Translations under genes and position numbers: made by a program
Shown here: piece by piece, positions 42,328 to 53,324 of the stretch
How positions within the stretch are numbered: position 1 is the stretch's first letter
Layout of the letters: the number at the start of each line of letters is the position of its first letter
The notes under the pieces: generated by a model
The model's database searches: none
Seen by the model: the letters and a program-made list of their open reading frames with translations, nothing else
Told to the model about the DNA's origin: nothing
DNA from: Ereboglobus sp. PH5-10
Lineage (GTDB): Bacteria > Verrucomicrobiota > Verrucomicrobiia > Opitutales > Opitutaceae
DNA length: 64,000 nucleotides
Assembly (NCBI RefSeq): GCF_029504735.1
Contig: NZ_JAQFIP010000010.1
Span: 1-64,000 of the forward strand
Reading direction: 5' to 3'

Positions 42328-43833
42328 TTATTCGATTTCCTCAACAGTCGCTTCCACCCGGCGGTCGCCGATGGTCATGGCGTATTTTAGGACGTTGCCG
42401 GCGGTGCCTGCCTCAGCCGTGGGTGCGGGGGAGGGCGCGGAGGCTTTTGCGGCAGGCGCGGGGGCTGTCGGTGCTGCGGCAGGAGCCGCGGGTGCGGGTT
42501 GCGCGTAGAGTTCCTTGAGTTGTTGCGGGAACATGGCGTAGATGACGCAGTGTTCATCGTCCGTGGGGAGCTTGTTTTGCGCGAGTTCGGCTCGGAGGGT
42601 TTCCATCCTCGGCTTGATGAGGTCGGCGGGACGGCAGGTGATGGGGTCTTTTTTCGCGGTCGCGGCGGCGAGTTTCTGGATTTCGGGATCGACAGGCGCG
42701 GGGGTGCGGCCGAAGTAACCGAGCGCGATGTTCATCGCGCCGGGGATGAAGTTTTTCCATCGGCCAAACTTCACGTTCATCACGGCTTGCGTGCCGACGA
42801 TTTGCGAGGTGGGCGTGACGAGCGGGATCCAGCCGAGTTTTTCGCGCACATAGGGGATTTCGGCAAAGACTTCGTCGAAGCGGTCCTCCATTTTCATCTC
42901 GGTGAGTTGCGAGCGGAAGTTGCTGAGCATGCCGCCGGGGACTTCGTAGGTGATGGCGTCGGTGTCCACGACTTCGTTGGCGTGGCGCGTGAACTTGGAG
43001 AGTTGCGCGTAGACGGGTTTGAGGGCCTCGGAGATTTCGCGGACTTTTTTGAGGTCGTAGTCGGCGGCTTTGCGGGGGGCGTTTTCGAGGAGGGCGGTCA
43101 TGCGCAGGTGGTCGGGTTGCGCGGTGCCGTCGGCGAAGGGGCGGATGCCGACGTCGATGGTGTCCACTCCGGCTTCGATGGCGGCGAGGTAGGCGGCGGA
43201 GCCGAGGCCGGCGGTTTCGTGGGTGTGGAGGATGACGGGGATTTTGATTTGCGCCTTGAGACCCTTGATGATGGCGGCGGCGATGTAGGGGGGAATGAGG
43301 CCGGCCATGTCCTTGATGCAGATGCTGTTGCAGCCCATGGCGGCGAGCTCGGCGCCCATTTTGACGAAGCCTTCGATGGTGTGGACGGGGGACTTGGTGT
43401 AGCAGATGGTGCCTTGGGCGTGGCCACCGGCTTTTTTGGTGGCGGCGATGGCGGTCTGCATGTTGCGCGTGTCGTTGAGCGCGTCGAAGATGCGGAGAAT
43501 GTTCATGCCGTGCGCGATGGATTTTTGCACGAAGGCGGTGACGACGTCGTCGGGGTTTTGGTCGTAGGCGACGATGTTTTGTCCGCGCAGGAGCATCATG
43601 TGCGGGGTCTTGGTTTTGGCGCGGATGGCGTCGAGGCGCTTGAAGGGGAACTCCTTCAGGAAGCGCAGGCCGGAGTCGATGGTGGCGCCGCCCCAGGTTT
43701 CGAGCGCGGCGTAACCGAGGGAGTCGAGCGGCACGAGGAGGGGGAGCATTTGCTCGGTGGCCATGCGGGTGGCGGCAAGCGATTGGTGGCCGTCGCGCAG
43801 GACGGTGTTGTTGAAGGTGACGGGTTTGCTCAT
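42328..43833 (-). CDS. Biotin-dependent carboxyltransferase (OadA/PycB-like) without biotinyl domain
   Basis: The 501-residue protein starts with VTFNNTVLRDGHQSLAATRM, the metal-binding DGHQS opening of OadA/PycB carboxyltransferases. The metal-site HTHETAGLGSA and the lysine-bearing NSICIKDMAGLIPP follow, so the TIM-barrel active site looks complete. The C-terminus is an Ala/Pro linker (about 445-482) and then only the first strand of a biotinyl-like domain (LKYAMTIGDRRVEATVEEIE) before the stop; the biotin-accepting MKM is absent. It would move a carboxyl group between biotin and pyruvate or oxaloacetate, using a separate carrier protein. It stands alone, divergent from the DHS-like gene. 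Confidence 0.9.
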   Translation of the reverse strand: MSKPVTFNNTVLRDGHQSLAATRMATEQMLPLLVPLDSLGYAALETWGGATIDSGLRFLKEFPFKRLDAIRAKTKTPHMMLLRGQNIVAYDQNPDDVVTAFVQKSIAHGMNILRIFDALNDTRNMQTAIAATKKAGGHAQGTICYTKSPVHTIEGFVKMGAELAAMGCNSICIKDMAGLIPPYIAAAIIKGLKAQIKIPVILHTHETAGLGSAAYLAAIEAGVDTIDVGIRPFADGTAQPDHLRMTALLENAPRKAADYDLKKVREISEALKPVYAQLSKFTRHANEVVDTDAITYEVPGGMLSNFRSQLTEMKMEDRFDEVFAEIPYVREKLGWIPLVTPTSQIVGTQAVMNVKFGRWKNFIPGAMNIALGYFGRTPAPVDPEIQKLAAATAKKDPITCRPADLIKPRMETLRAELAQNKLPTDDEHCVIYAMFPQQLKELYAQPAPAAPAAAPTAPAPAAKASAPSPAPTAEAGTAGNVLKYAMTIGDRRVEATVEEIE

Positions 43834-44156
43834 GGTGTTTGTAAAAAAATGACTGCGGTTGGTGGCGGCGAAATTGCCGGTTTCAACTTTGAAAACAGTT
43901 TTTGCGCGGGTGGCGAGTGTTCGTTTTGAGGGCGGGTGATTTTTCAGTTCGGAGCATCAATTCTCCAGTCCGTTTGACCGCTCTACGAACCTGCGAGTGG
44001 CCTGACATTGCACGGATATGCACGGATGGCGAATCGGGCGTCGCAAGCGACGCCCCTACGGCATTTATCCGTGTCGATCCGTGTAATCCGTGGTCATCTG
44101 ATGTTTTTGGTGGCGTTGGTTGCGTGGTGGCGTTTAGTTGCAGGGTTTAAATTTCC
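43834..44156. promoter_or_regulatory. Divergent intergenic region with a perfect hairpin
   Basis: This 323-base gap separates two outward-facing genes and must hold both promoters, though I see no convincing -35/-10 pair. It contains a perfect hairpin gggcgtcgc-aa-gcgacgccc at 44036-44055 and short direct repeats of ccgtg/cacggat (for example 44013-44026 and 44069-44090). No coding frame is supportable here. Confidence 0.5.
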
Positions 44157-45200
<1,044 letters not shown>

Positions 45201-45207
45201 CGAAGCG

Positions 45208-45229
45208 CGCGCGTTGAGCGCGCGGTTTT
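45208..45229 (+). terminator. Terminator hairpin after the DHS-like gene
   Basis: A GC-only 6-pair stem cgcgcg-ttgag-cgcgcg followed by gttttcatttt lies 8 bases after the stop codon, a good Rho-independent terminator. Confidence 0.75.
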
Positions 45230-45257
45230 CATTTTACAGCTTGCTGTCCACTGCTGG

Positions 45258-45283
45258 GCGCCGCCGCTTTCTTGCGGCGGCGC
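45258..45283. terminator. Perfect 10-pair GC hairpin between converging DHS-like and secA genes
   Basis: gcgccgccgc-tttctt-gcggcggcgc is a perfect stem-loop in the gap between convergent genes. It could end transcripts from either side. There is no T-run. Confidence 0.45.
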
Positions 45284-45431
45284 ATCAGGCGCGGTGTGCG
45301 AGGCGGGCCTTGGTTATGCGCTCGCGGATGCCGCCGCGTTTATCTCTGGTAATTCTCGACGCGCTCGGCGAGCACGCCCTACCCGTTAACGCCGAAAACT
45401 CCGCAGGGTGGGGCGCATGCGCGCCGCACCC

Positions 45432-48400
45432 TTACATCCCGCCGTGGCAGTTTTTGTATTTTTTGCCGCTGCCGCAGGGGCACGGGTCGTTGCGACCCAC
45501 TTTCGGGGTCTCGCGACGGATGGTGACTTTCGGGAGCTTGATTTCGCCTTCGGGCGAGTTGGTCGAGAGCTGTTGTTGCGCGGGGCCGCTGTGCGTGACG
45601 GTGGTGCGCACGCTCGGGCCGGAAGCCTCGGCGTTTTCGGGGCCTTGCAACTTTGCGCCGCGCGAGAGCATCGCGAGCATGTTTTCGAAGGCTTGCAGGT
45701 TGCTCGCGCTGCGGAAGAGGCCGGTGCAGATTTGCAGGCGCACGGCGTCCATGAGCTCCTCGAAATATTTGTAGGCTTCGTTTTTATACTCCACGAGCGG
45801 GTCCTTCTGGCCGTAGCTGCGGAGGCTCACCGACTGGCGGAGGCTTTCCATCTCGGTGAGATGCTCCTGCCAGTGCTGGTCGATGGCGTTGATAATTGTG
45901 TAGCGTTCGAGTCCGCCGAGGGCCTCGGGGACTTCGGCGGATTCCTTTATCGCGTAGGCGTCCTTGATGCGGTCAACGATGAGCATCCTTGAGGCGGTGG
46001 CGTCGAGGTTTTGGATTTCCGCGGGCTTGATGGAGGTGCGGAAGTGCTGGTTGACCCAGCCGACGAGTCCGTCGATCGAGCTTTGCGTGGAGCCGCCTTT
46101 TTCACCGATGCCGGCGACGGCGACGCGGTTTTCAATTTCCTCGTCAACTTGCTCGAAGATGAGGTCCTTGGCGCGGTCGGCGTGGATGGCGGCGTTGCGG
46201 ATGTCGTAGACGACCTGGCGCTGGAGGTTGAGGACGTCGTCGTATTGGAGGAGGCGTTTGCGGGCGGAGAAGTTTTGCTGCTCGACTTTTTTCTGCGCGC
46301 TTTCGATGGAGCGGTTGAGGAGCGGGTGCTGGAGCTCCTCGCCCTCCTTCATCGTGCCTTCCATGAGGCGCGAGGCGAGGTTGCCTTGGAGGAAGAGGCG
46401 CATGAGCTCGTCCTCGAGCGAGAGGAAGAACTTGGTGAGGCCGGGGTCGCCCTGGCGCGAGCAGCGCCCGCGGAGCTGGCGGTCGACGCGGCGTGATTGA
46501 TGGCGCTCGGTGCCGATGACGTAGAGGCCGCCGGTTTCCTTTGTGCTTGGCGTCAGGCAGAGGTCGTAGGCCTCGTCGCTGTCGGAGTCGTATTTTTTGA
46601 CCTCGCCGGTCTTGGGTTCGGTGAGCGTGTATTGGAAGATTTTCTTCGCGGCCTTCTCGGGGTCTTCGTGCGGGCCGTAGGTGACGTTGAAACGGACGCC
46701 CTCGCCGAGTTTGATGTCGGTGCCGCGGCCGGCCATGTTGGTGGCGATGGTGACGGCGCCGCGCTGTCCGGCGCGGGCGACGATGTCGGCTTCCTGCGCG
46801 TGGAACTTGGCATTGAGCACGGTGTGCACGATGTTCGCGCGCTTGAGCATGCGCGAAAGGACCTCGGAGGATTCGACCGAGGCGGTGCCGACGAGGACGG
46901 GCTGGCCGCGTTTGTGAGCGGCCTCGATTTCGCGGACGACGGCGTTGTATTTGTCGCGGCGGGTTTTGTAGATGGAGTCGTTTTTGTCGATGCGGATGCA
47001 GGGTCTGTTTGTCGGGATGACCTGCACGGAAAGTTTGTAGATGTCGTTGAACTCGGTGGCCTCGGTCTCGGCGGTGCCGGTCATGCCCGCGAGTTTTTCA
47101 TACATGCGGAAGTAGTTTTGGATGGTGATCGTCGCGTAGGTGCGGGTTTCGTTTTCGATGGCGACGTTTTCCTTGGCCTCGATGGCTTGGTGGAGCCCGT
47201 CGGACCAGCGACGGCCGGGCATGACGCGACCGGTGTTTTCGTCGACGATCATGACCTTGCCCTCCTGCACAACGTATTCGACGTCCTTTTCGTAAAGCGA
47301 GTAGGCGCGGAGCAGTTGCGAGATGGCGTGGATGTCCTCGGAAATGACGGCGTATTCGGCCTCGGCCTTGCGCTTGATGTCCTCGCGTTGCTCGGGCGTG
47401 TATTGCTCGTCCTTTTCGAGGAGGGCGAACTGGGTCGCGAGGTCGGGGAGGACGAAGGCGTCGGGGTTGTCCGGGCGGAGATGGTTGCGGCCTTTGAGCG
47501 AGAGGTCGGCCTGGTGCTGGCGCTCGTCGATGGAGTAGTAGAGTTCCTCCTTGAGGGCGTAGAGTTGCGATTTTTGGAAATCGGAGTGGAGCTCGGTTTC
47601 GACCTTGTCGAGGAGCTTGCGCCATTCGGGTTGCTCGAGGAGGCGGAGGAGTTGCTTGTTGTTGGGCGCGCCAAACTTGACCTGGAGCATCTTGAGGCTG
47701 GCGGCGTGGATGTCGTCCTTGGACGCGTCGGTTTTTTCGAGGAGTTCCCTGGCCTCGGCGACGAGGTTGTTGCAAAGGCGGGTTTGCGCGGCGGCGAGGC
47801 GCTCGATGCCGGGCTTGAGGCGGGTGAAGGGTTGCTCGCGCTCGATGGGCGCGGGGCCGGAAATGATGAGCGGCGTGCGCGCCTCGTCCACGAGGATCGA
47901 GTCGATTTCGTCAACGATGCAATACCAGTGCTCGCGCTGGACCTGGTCTTCCTTGCGGGTGGCCATGCCGTTGTCGCGGAGGTAGTCGAAGCCGAACTCG
48001 GAGGCGGTGCCGTAGGTGATGTCGCGCGAATACATTTCGCGGCGCACGTCGTTTGGCATTTGCTGCTGGATGCAGCCGACGGTGAGGCCGAGGAAGTTGT
48101 AGAGGTAGCCCATCCACTCGGAGTCGCGGCGGGCGAGGTAGTCGTTGACGGTGACGAGCTGGGCGTTGCGACCGTTGAGGGCGTTGAGGTAGAGGGGGAG
48201 GGTGGAGACGAGGGTTTTGCCCTCGCCGGTGGCCATTTCGGCGATGCGGCCCTCGTGGATGGCCATGCCGCCGATGAGCTGCACGTCGAAGTGCACCATG
48301 TTCCATTCGAGCTCGTGCTCGCAAACGACGAGTTTCTGGCCGCAGAGGCGGCGGGCTGCGTTCTTGACGGCGGCAAATGCCTCGGGGAGGAGCGCGTCGA

Positions 48401-48578
48401 GGGTTTCGCCGGCTTTGACGCGGTCGCGGAATTCGTCGGTTTTGGCGCGGAGCTGCTCGTCAGTGAGCGACTGGTAGGAAACTTCGATTTCGTTGATGCG
48501 CGCAACGACGGGACGGCAGCGTTCGAGGAACTTGCGATAATGGCGGCCGGAAAACTTTTTAATGAGCCAGGAAATCAT
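45432..48578 (-). CDS. secA: Preprotein translocase ATPase SecA
   Basis: The ATG at 48578 ([20 protein letters not shown]) is chosen because the frame upstream overlaps rsmB and is not SecA-like. The 1048-residue protein has Walker [15 protein letters not shown], the DEAD-type [41 protein letters not shown], and [11 protein letters not shown]. The C-terminal zinc tail [20 protein letters not shown] binds SecB and phospholipid. SecA drives unfolded exported proteins through SecYEG. About 80-100 extra residues between the first nucleotide fold and the preprotein domain (near 255-340) make it longer than E. coli SecA (901). Many of its likely clients are in this window. Confidence 0.96.
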   Translation of the reverse strand: MISWLIKKFSGRHYRKFLERCRPVVARINEIEVSYQSLTDEQLRAKTDEFRDRVKAGETLDALLPEAFAAVKNAARRLCGQKLVVCEHELEWNMVHFDVQLIGGMAIHEGRIAEMATGEGKTLVSTLPLYLNALNGRNAQLVTVNDYLARRDSEWMGYLYNFLGLTVGCIQQQMPNDVRREMYSRDITYGTASEFGFDYLRDNGMATRKEDQVQREHWYCIVDEIDSILVDEARTPLIISGPAPIEREQPFTRLKPGIERLAAAQTRLCNNLVAEARELLEKTDASKDDIHAASLKMLQVKFGAPNNKQLLRLLEQPEWRKLLDKVETELHSDFQKSQLYALKEELYYSIDERQHQADLSLKGRNHLRPDNPDAFVLPDLATQFALLEKDEQYTPEQREDIKRKAEAEYAVISEDIHAISQLLRAYSLYEKDVEYVVQEGKVMIVDENTGRVMPGRRWSDGLHQAIEAKENVAIENETRTYATITIQNYFRMYEKLAGMTGTAETEATEFNDIYKLSVQVIPTNRPCIRIDKNDSIYKTRRDKYNAVVREIEAAHKRGQPVLVGTASVESSEVLSRMLKRANIVHTVLNAKFHAQEADIVARAGQRGAVTIATNMAGRGTDIKLGEGVRFNVTYGPHEDPEKAAKKIFQYTLTEPKTGEVKKYDSDSDEAYDLCLTPSTKETGGLYVIGTERHQSRRVDRQLRGRCSRQGDPGLTKFFLSLEDELMRLFLQGNLASRLMEGTMKEGEELQHPLLNRSIESAQKKVEQQNFSARKRLLQYDDVLNLQRQVVYDIRNAAIHADRAKDLIFEQVDEEIENRVAVAGIGEKGGSTQSSIDGLVGWVNQHFRTSIKPAEIQNLDATASRMLIVDRIKDAYAIKESAEVPEALGGLERYTIINAIDQHWQEHLTEMESLRQSVSLRSYGQKDPLVEYKNEAYKYFEELMDAVRLQICTGLFRSASNLQAFENMLAMLSRGAKLQGPENAEASGPSVRTTVTHSGPAQQQLSTNSPEGEIKLPKVTIRRETPKVGRNDPCPCGSGKKYKNCHGGM

Positions 48579-48750
48579 TTGGAATGCGGAATGATGAAAA
48601 AGACTGAATGACTGAAGAGCTGAAAGGCTGAAGAATGCGGAATGGTTGGGAAAATTAAAAAAGAAAAAATGTGCAGGGCCGCGGCGTCCGTTGCAACGGA
48701 AGAATTTTGCGGTCAAAACCGAAAAGTGGAGGCGTTGTTCGGGGCGATTT

Positions 48751-50085
48751 TTATCGCCGTCGCAACAGAAACGCGCACGCGCCATCGTGGCCGTCCATCC
48801 ACGGGAACGATTGCACTGATTTTTCCAAGGCAAACCGTCCATGTCCGCCGGGGCCGTGCGGGCGTTCGAGAAACGCGGTGACGACGTGCTCGTTTTCCTC
48901 GGCATCAATGCTGCACGTGCTGTAAATCAGCCGTCCGCCGTGGCGAACGCGCCGCGCCGCGGCTTCGAGCAAGGCCAGTTGCTGGCGCGCGTGCTTCGTG
49001 AAATCGTTCGGCTGCAGGCGCCACTTCACGTCCACGCGGTGGCGCATCACGCCTGTGTTTGAGCAGGGCGCGTCGAGCAGCACCGCGTTGTATTCCGCGG
49101 GCAGGTTGTGCTCGTCGAAGAGCGGCGGGCGCGCCGCGAGCAAGTCGCCCTGCACCAGCGCCACGTTCATTCCCTCCGGCGCGCGCGACAGGTTTTCCTT
49201 CAATCGGTCAACGCGCGCGCCCGGCAAATCCATCGCGACAAGCAGCGTTTTTTCCAATTTTTCGGCGTCCGCGTTCGCGCGTATCGCGTCGGCAATGGCG
49301 AGGCATTTCCCGCCCGGGGCGGCGCACGCGTCGAGAATGCTCTCGCCCGCCTGCGGCGCGAGCAGCCCGACCGCGAGGCGAGTCGAGGGATCCTGCAAAT
49401 ACAAATCGCCCGCTGTGATCGCCGCCTCCACGGAGGGCCAGTTGCCCGCCCTCACCTCATAAAATTGCTCCCATCTCGACGGCGCCAGCCATGCCAGCTC
49501 CGCCTCGGACGGCGCGCGCGAGGCCCGCCAGCGCGCATGCACCGGCGCGGGTTTCTGGTTCCACTCAAGCAATGCGCGCGCGCCCGCCGCGCCGAATTGC
49601 GCGAGCCAGCGTTGCACGAGCCAGGCGGGGTGCGAGAACCACGCGGCGAGTTGTTCCGCGCCCGCCAGTTTTGCGGGAGGTTTTTCCTCCGCAAGCGCCG
49701 CGGCGAGTTTGCGCACCACGGCGTTCACCATCCGCGCCTCGGGCTGGCTTGCGAGCGTCTTGGTTTGTTCCACCGCATGGTGCACGACGCGCGCCGCGTG
49801 CCCCTCGTCGCCGCCCTCGATCAACTCAAAGCCCGCCACCAGCAGGACGGCGCTCAATCGCGGACGCGGCGCGCGCGCGACCAGCCGCTGCAGGTGCGAG
49901 TCGACGCGCCCCTTGTGCCGCAACGCGCCGAACAGCAAGTGTTGGCAGCGCGCGCGTTCCACGCCGGCCACCTCGCGGGGCAGCGAGTCGAGCAGCGCGT
50001 CGGCGCGCTCGGATTTTTCGAGCCAGCGCGTGATCAGCATCACTGCGAGCGACCAGGGAGTCGTGGGCTGTTCGTTTGTGGACAT
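48751..50085 (-). CDS. rsmB: 16S rRNA (cytosine-967-C5)-methyltransferase, RsmB/NOP2 family
   Basis: The ATG at 50085 ([17 protein letters not shown]) is preferred, giving 444 residues with the NusB-like RNA-binding domain first (about 8-135) and the methyltransferase domain after it. SAM motif I is [16 protein letters not shown]. The two catalytic cysteines are in [17 protein letters not shown] and [13 protein letters not shown]. It methylates C967 of 16S rRNA in the cytosol. It is divergent from the P-loop hypothetical gene (119-base gap) and lies about 170 bases upstream of secA on the same strand. Confidence 0.93.
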   Translation of the reverse strand: MSTNEQPTTPWSLAVMLITRWLEKSERADALLDSLPREVAGVERARCQHLLFGALRHKGRVDSHLQRLVARAPRPRLSAVLLVAGFELIEGGDEGHAARVVHHAVEQTKTLASQPEARMVNAVVRKLAAALAEEKPPAKLAGAEQLAAWFSHPAWLVQRWLAQFGAAGARALLEWNQKPAPVHARWRASRAPSEAELAWLAPSRWEQFYEVRAGNWPSVEAAITAGDLYLQDPSTRLAVGLLAPQAGESILDACAAPGGKCLAIADAIRANADAEKLEKTLLVAMDLPGARVDRLKENLSRAPEGMNVALVQGDLLAARPPLFDEHNLPAEYNAVLLDAPCSNTGVMRHRVDVKWRLQPNDFTKHARQQLALLEAAARRVRHGGRLIYSTCSIDAEENEHVVTAFLERPHGPGGHGRFALEKSVQSFPWMDGHDGACAFLLRRR

Positions 50086-50204
50086 TGCGCAAAGTTCGCC
50101 GCCCTTGTTCCGCAAATCAAAGAAAATCGCCGCGACGGGTGAAATGACTGCGCATAGTTTTTTGCGGGACATTTGCCGGATGCCGTCCAACCTTTCGGCA
50201 AAAC

Positions 50205-51014
50205 ATGAACGACATATCGAAACCTTTTGTTTATCTGGTCATTGGCGCCACGGGGTCGGGGCGGCGCGGGATGCTGGCGGATATTCTTGCCGAGGGGCTT
50301 GATGCCGGGGATCGCCCGCTTGTCATGCTTGCCGAAAACGAGGCGGCGGACGCAGCGGACGCCTCGCTGGGCGAGATCGCGCGCTGGCAATGGCGCGCGC
50401 AGGGCGGCGGACCGGAGGGCATGGACGGACGCATCGAGGCGGAGGGCGTCGATATCGCGGGGCGGACGCATGTGTTTTTCGTGACTGACGGAAGGCGCAA
50501 TCCGATCGACCAGATTGAGGCGTTGAAACCGTGGCTGACCGAGGCGGGCGGCGAGCTGGCGCGCGTTGTGTGCGTGGTGAACTGCCAACTGGCCGAGCAA
50601 AACCGATCGCTGATGACGTGGTATGACGCGTGCATCCATTTTTCGGACATCGTGCTGCTGGCGAGGCGCGACGGGGTGACCAACAAGTGGGTGTCCGATT
50701 TTCAGGCGCGGTATAAAAATAAATTTTATCCGTGCCTGTTTGAGTTTGTGAAAGACGGGCGCGTGCGGAATCCGTCGCTGGTGCTGGAGCCCGAGGCTCG
50801 GCGCATGTCGCATTATTTCGAGGAGGCGGATTATGAACTCGCCGGCGGAGGCGACATCGAGGAGGGCATTGACGACGATGACAAGCCGCGCAAACGGCAA
50901 AGCGACGAGGAGATCGAGGTCACCGAGCAGCTTGACGAATACCTCGCGCGGCGCGCGGGCGGACGCCGGGTGAAGGAGATTCCGGATATCGCGAAATTTC
51001 TGGACGCCGACTAA
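50205..51014 (+). CDS. Hypothetical protein with degenerate P-loop
   Basis: The 269-residue protein has an N-terminal beta-strand and loop IGATGSGRRGMLADILAEG, a Walker A shape in which the usual GK-S/T is RR, so ATP or GTP binding may be lost or changed. A second strand HVFFVTDGRRNPIDQIEAL and VVCVVNCQLAEQNRSLM recall CobW/G3E GTPases. The C-terminus is very acidic (GGGDIEEGIDDDDKP) and ends KEIPDIAKFLDAD. No name can be given. Its last four bases overlap the end of the converging hprK gene. It may be specific to this lineage. Confidence 0.7.
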   Translation: MNDISKPFVYLVIGATGSGRRGMLADILAEGLDAGDRPLVMLAENEAADAADASLGEIARWQWRAQGGGPEGMDGRIEAEGVDIAGRTHVFFVTDGRRNPIDQIEALKPWLTEAGGELARVVCVVNCQLAEQNRSLMTWYDACIHFSDIVLLARRDGVTNKWVSDFQARYKNKFYPCLFEFVKDGRVRNPSLVLEPEARRMSHYFEEADYELAGGGDIEEGIDDDDKPRKRQSDEEIEVTEQLDEYLARRAGGRRVKEIPDIAKFLDAD

Positions 51015-52045
51015 CGCTCGGCGTTGATGCGGGATGGGAACTCGGTGGGGTCGGAGGGGCGGACTTTTATCTGGAAGGGTGAGTCGAGTTTTTTCTTGGG
51101 ATCGGCCATGTGGGCGACGAGGCGGTTGTTAAACTCCTCGGCGGAGTGGATGCCGACGCGCTTGAGCGCCTGGGTGAGGGCGGCGACCTCGATGAGGCGG
51201 GCCATGTCGCGCCCGGGGCGGACGTAGAGGGTGATGTGCGGGATTTTTTGGCCGAGGATTTCGTAATAGTTGTCGGCAAGGCCGGTGCGCTCCTCGATGG
51301 CGTCGGGAGTCCATTCATACATGGAGACGACGAGGTCGATGCGTTTTTCGGGGCGCACGGCGCGCACGCCGAACATTTCGACGATGTTGATGATTCCGAT
51401 GCCGCGGCATTCGAGGTAGCCGAAGTTGAGCTCGCGGCTGGATGCGGTGAGCTCGCGCTCGTCGAGGAGGCGGAGCACGGTGTAGTCGTCGGCGACGAGT
51501 GAGTGGCCGCGCTCGATGAGGGCGAGGGCGCATTCGCTTTTGCCGACGCCGGAGCCGCCGCGAATCATGACGCCGATGCCGCGAACATCGACCGTGGTGG
51601 CGTGCTCGGTGATGGGGCTGTGAAATTCGTTGTCGATGAAATGCGTCGCCTGGTTGATGAACTTCATCGTGATGAGCGGCGTGCGGAAGAGGGGCAGGTT
51701 GCACTCCTTGGCGACGGCGAGCAGCTCGGGGGTGGGGTGAAAACTGCGCGTGAGGATGAGGCAGGGAATCTGGTGCTTGAACATGCCCCGGAAAATCTCG
51801 ACCTGGCGCTCGGGGTTGAGCGTCTTGATGAAGGTCATTTCGGCGGCGCCGAGAACCTGGATGCGCTTGTTGGCGAAGTAGCGGAAGAAGCCGGTGAGGG
51901 CGAGTGAGGGGCGGTTGATGCTGCCCTCGCGAATGACCCGGTGCAGGCCGCCCGCGCCTGTGACGAGTTCCATTTTGAGTTTCGCGCCGTAGGTTTGGAA
52001 AAAGTGCGCGACTGTGATGCCGTTGATCGTGTTGGCTTTGCTCAT
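51011..52045 (-). CDS. hprK: HPr kinase/phosphorylase
   Basis: The ATG at 52045 (MSKANTINGITVAHFFQTYG) is the family start; the longer frame runs into the palindrome cluster. The 344-residue protein has an N-terminal HprK_N domain, the Walker A GGSGVGKSECALAL and the K/P-loop signature LECRGIGIINIVEMFG. It phosphorylates or dephosphorylates HPr (or NPr) on a serine in response to sugar phosphates. In proteobacteria hprK also lies near lptB and ptsN. Here lptB is next to it on the same strand, upstream, with about 360 bases of palindromes between. No HPr gene is in the window. Confidence 0.95.
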   Translation of the reverse strand: MSKANTINGITVAHFFQTYGAKLKMELVTGAGGLHRVIREGSINRPSLALTGFFRYFANKRIQVLGAAEMTFIKTLNPERQVEIFRGMFKHQIPCLILTRSFHPTPELLAVAKECNLPLFRTPLITMKFINQATHFIDNEFHSPITEHATTVDVRGIGVMIRGGSGVGKSECALALIERGHSLVADDYTVLRLLDERELTASSRELNFGYLECRGIGIINIVEMFGVRAVRPEKRIDLVVSMYEWTPDAIEERTGLADNYYEILGQKIPHITLYVRPGRDMARLIEVAALTQALKRVGIHSAEEFNNRLVAHMADPKKKLDSPFQIKVRPSDPTEFPSRINAER

Positions 52046-52409
52046 GGGGAAGGGGATGTTATTAGGGAGTGCAAAATAGAAGGGACATGGCTTGAAGCCC
52101 AACGGGCTTCCGTCCCTTAGCCCAGGGTTGCGAGCTTCGCGAGCTACCCTGGGAATAACGAACACAACAAACAACCCCAACGGGGTTGCGGCCTGTGTGT
52201 TCGGCGGGTGTTTTCCGAGGGTGCAACCCCTCCAGGGTTGTGGGTTCTTTTTCATGGCACCCGGGGTAGGCGCTCGCAGCTCGCGCCAACCCCGGGCTAA
52301 TGGATGCATCCCCGTTGGGGATGGGCAAACGACAAACTCGTGTTTTCATGTCGGTGTTATTTTGCACTCATTAATAAGTTTTAAATTCCAAGGAGGGAGC
52401 GCGCCGACT
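52046..52409. repeat. Cluster of REP-like palindromes between lptB and hprK
   Basis: The 364-base gap carries at least five hairpins in tandem: gaagcccaacgggcttc (52093-52109), an 8-10-pair stem agcccagggt to accctggg around 52119-52153, caaccccaacggggttgc (about 52173-52190), gcaacccctccagggttg (about 52221-52238), a long stem around acccggggtaggcg to ccaaccccgggc (about 52259-52297), and catccccgttggggatg (about 52306-52322). They share a CCCC-x-ACGGGG theme, also found after ktrA. There is no coding frame here. Confidence 0.75.
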
Positions 52410-53168
52410 TTACATGTTAAAATCCTTGCCGAGGTAAAACTCGCGCGCCTGAGGGTCGTTGATGAGATGCTCGCTGGTGCCGCTGGTGAGGACTTTGCCC
52501 TGGTGAATGAGGTAGGCGCGGTCGACGACGCGGAGGGTTTCGCGGACGTTGTGGTCGGTGATGATGACGCCGATGCCGCGCGATTTTAGTTCGAGGACGA
52601 TGCGCTGCACTTCGGCGACGGAGATGGGGTCGATGGCGGCGAAGGGTTCGTCCATGAGGAGAAACTTTGGCTCGGTGACGAGCGCGCGCGCGATTTCGAG
52701 GCGGCGGCGTTCGCCACCGGAGAGGGTGTAGGCTTTTTGCTTGGCGACGTGGGTGAGGTGCAGCTCCTCGAGATGGCGTTGCACGCGGGCGGGACGCTCC
52801 TTGCGGGGAATGGGCAGCAGCTCGACGATGGCGAGGATGTTTTCCTCGACGGTGAGTTTGCGGAAGGTGGACGCCTCCTGTGGCAGGTAGCCGAGGCCGA
52901 GGCGTGCGCGCTCGTGCATGCGGAGCGGGGTGGCGTCGACGCCGTTCAGGTAAACGCGGCCCGATGTCGCGGGCACAAGGCCGACGATCATGTAGAAGGT
53001 GGTGGTTTTGCCCGCGCCGTTGGGCCCGAGGAGCCCGACGATTTCGCCGGCGCGCGCGTTGATGTCGACTCCGTTGACGACGTTGCGCTGGCCATAGGTT
53101 TTGACGAGCGCCTGCGTGGTGATTTCCGCGGGCGTCGGGGTTGCGGTGGTGTCGGCTTGGGCGCTCAT
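52410..53168 (-). CDS. lptB: LPS export ABC transporter ATP-binding protein
   Basis: The ATG at 53168 (MSAQADTTATPTPAEITTQA) gives 252 residues; the upstream frame overlaps the divergent regulator's promoter. It has Walker A GLLGPNGAGKTTTFYMIVGL, Q-loop LGYLPQEASTFRKLTVEEN, signature TLSGGERRRLEIARAL and Walker B KFLLMDEPFAAIDPISV, all close to LptB. With LptFG it pulls lipopolysaccharide out of the inner membrane, which implies a diderm envelope. It is divergent from the sigma-54 activator, and hprK lies downstream. Confidence 0.95.
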   Translation of the reverse strand: MSAQADTTATPTPAEITTQALVKTYGQRNVVNGVDINARAGEIVGLLGPNGAGKTTTFYMIVGLVPATSGRVYLNGVDATPLRMHERARLGLGYLPQEASTFRKLTVEENILAIVELLPIPRKERPARVQRHLEELHLTHVAKQKAYTLSGGERRRLEIARALVTEPKFLLMDEPFAAIDPISVAEVQRIVLELKSRGIGVIITDHNVRETLRVVDRAYLIHQGKVLTSGTSEHLINDPQAREFYLGKDFNM

Positions 53169-53324
53169 TATTTTGTTAACGCGAAAAAGAGTCTGGAAAG
53201 GTTTGAGGATGACAACAGGAATATGACGAAAATTGAGCGTGGTGCGCGCGTCGCGCCGGGAGTTTTTTATTTGCGTTTTCCGCATTGCGGAGCGGTGGCG
53301 TTTGCGCGTTTCATTGGCGGCAAC

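Noticed and set aside
46497-48611. 704-codon open frame on the plus strand
   Set aside because: It is fully antisense to secA and composed mostly of V, G, D and E, as expected from GC-rich third-position bias.
48579-48908. 110-residue N-terminal extension of SecA
   Set aside because: It overlaps the rsmB end, is low complexity ([15 protein letters not shown]), and precedes the normal SecA start at 48578.
52046-52309. Longer start for HprK
   Set aside because: The extra 88 codons lie in the palindrome cluster and do not resemble HprK.
52737-53324. 196-residue N-terminal extension of the sigma-54 activator
   Set aside because: It is antisense to lptB, and the receiver domain begins properly at 53325.
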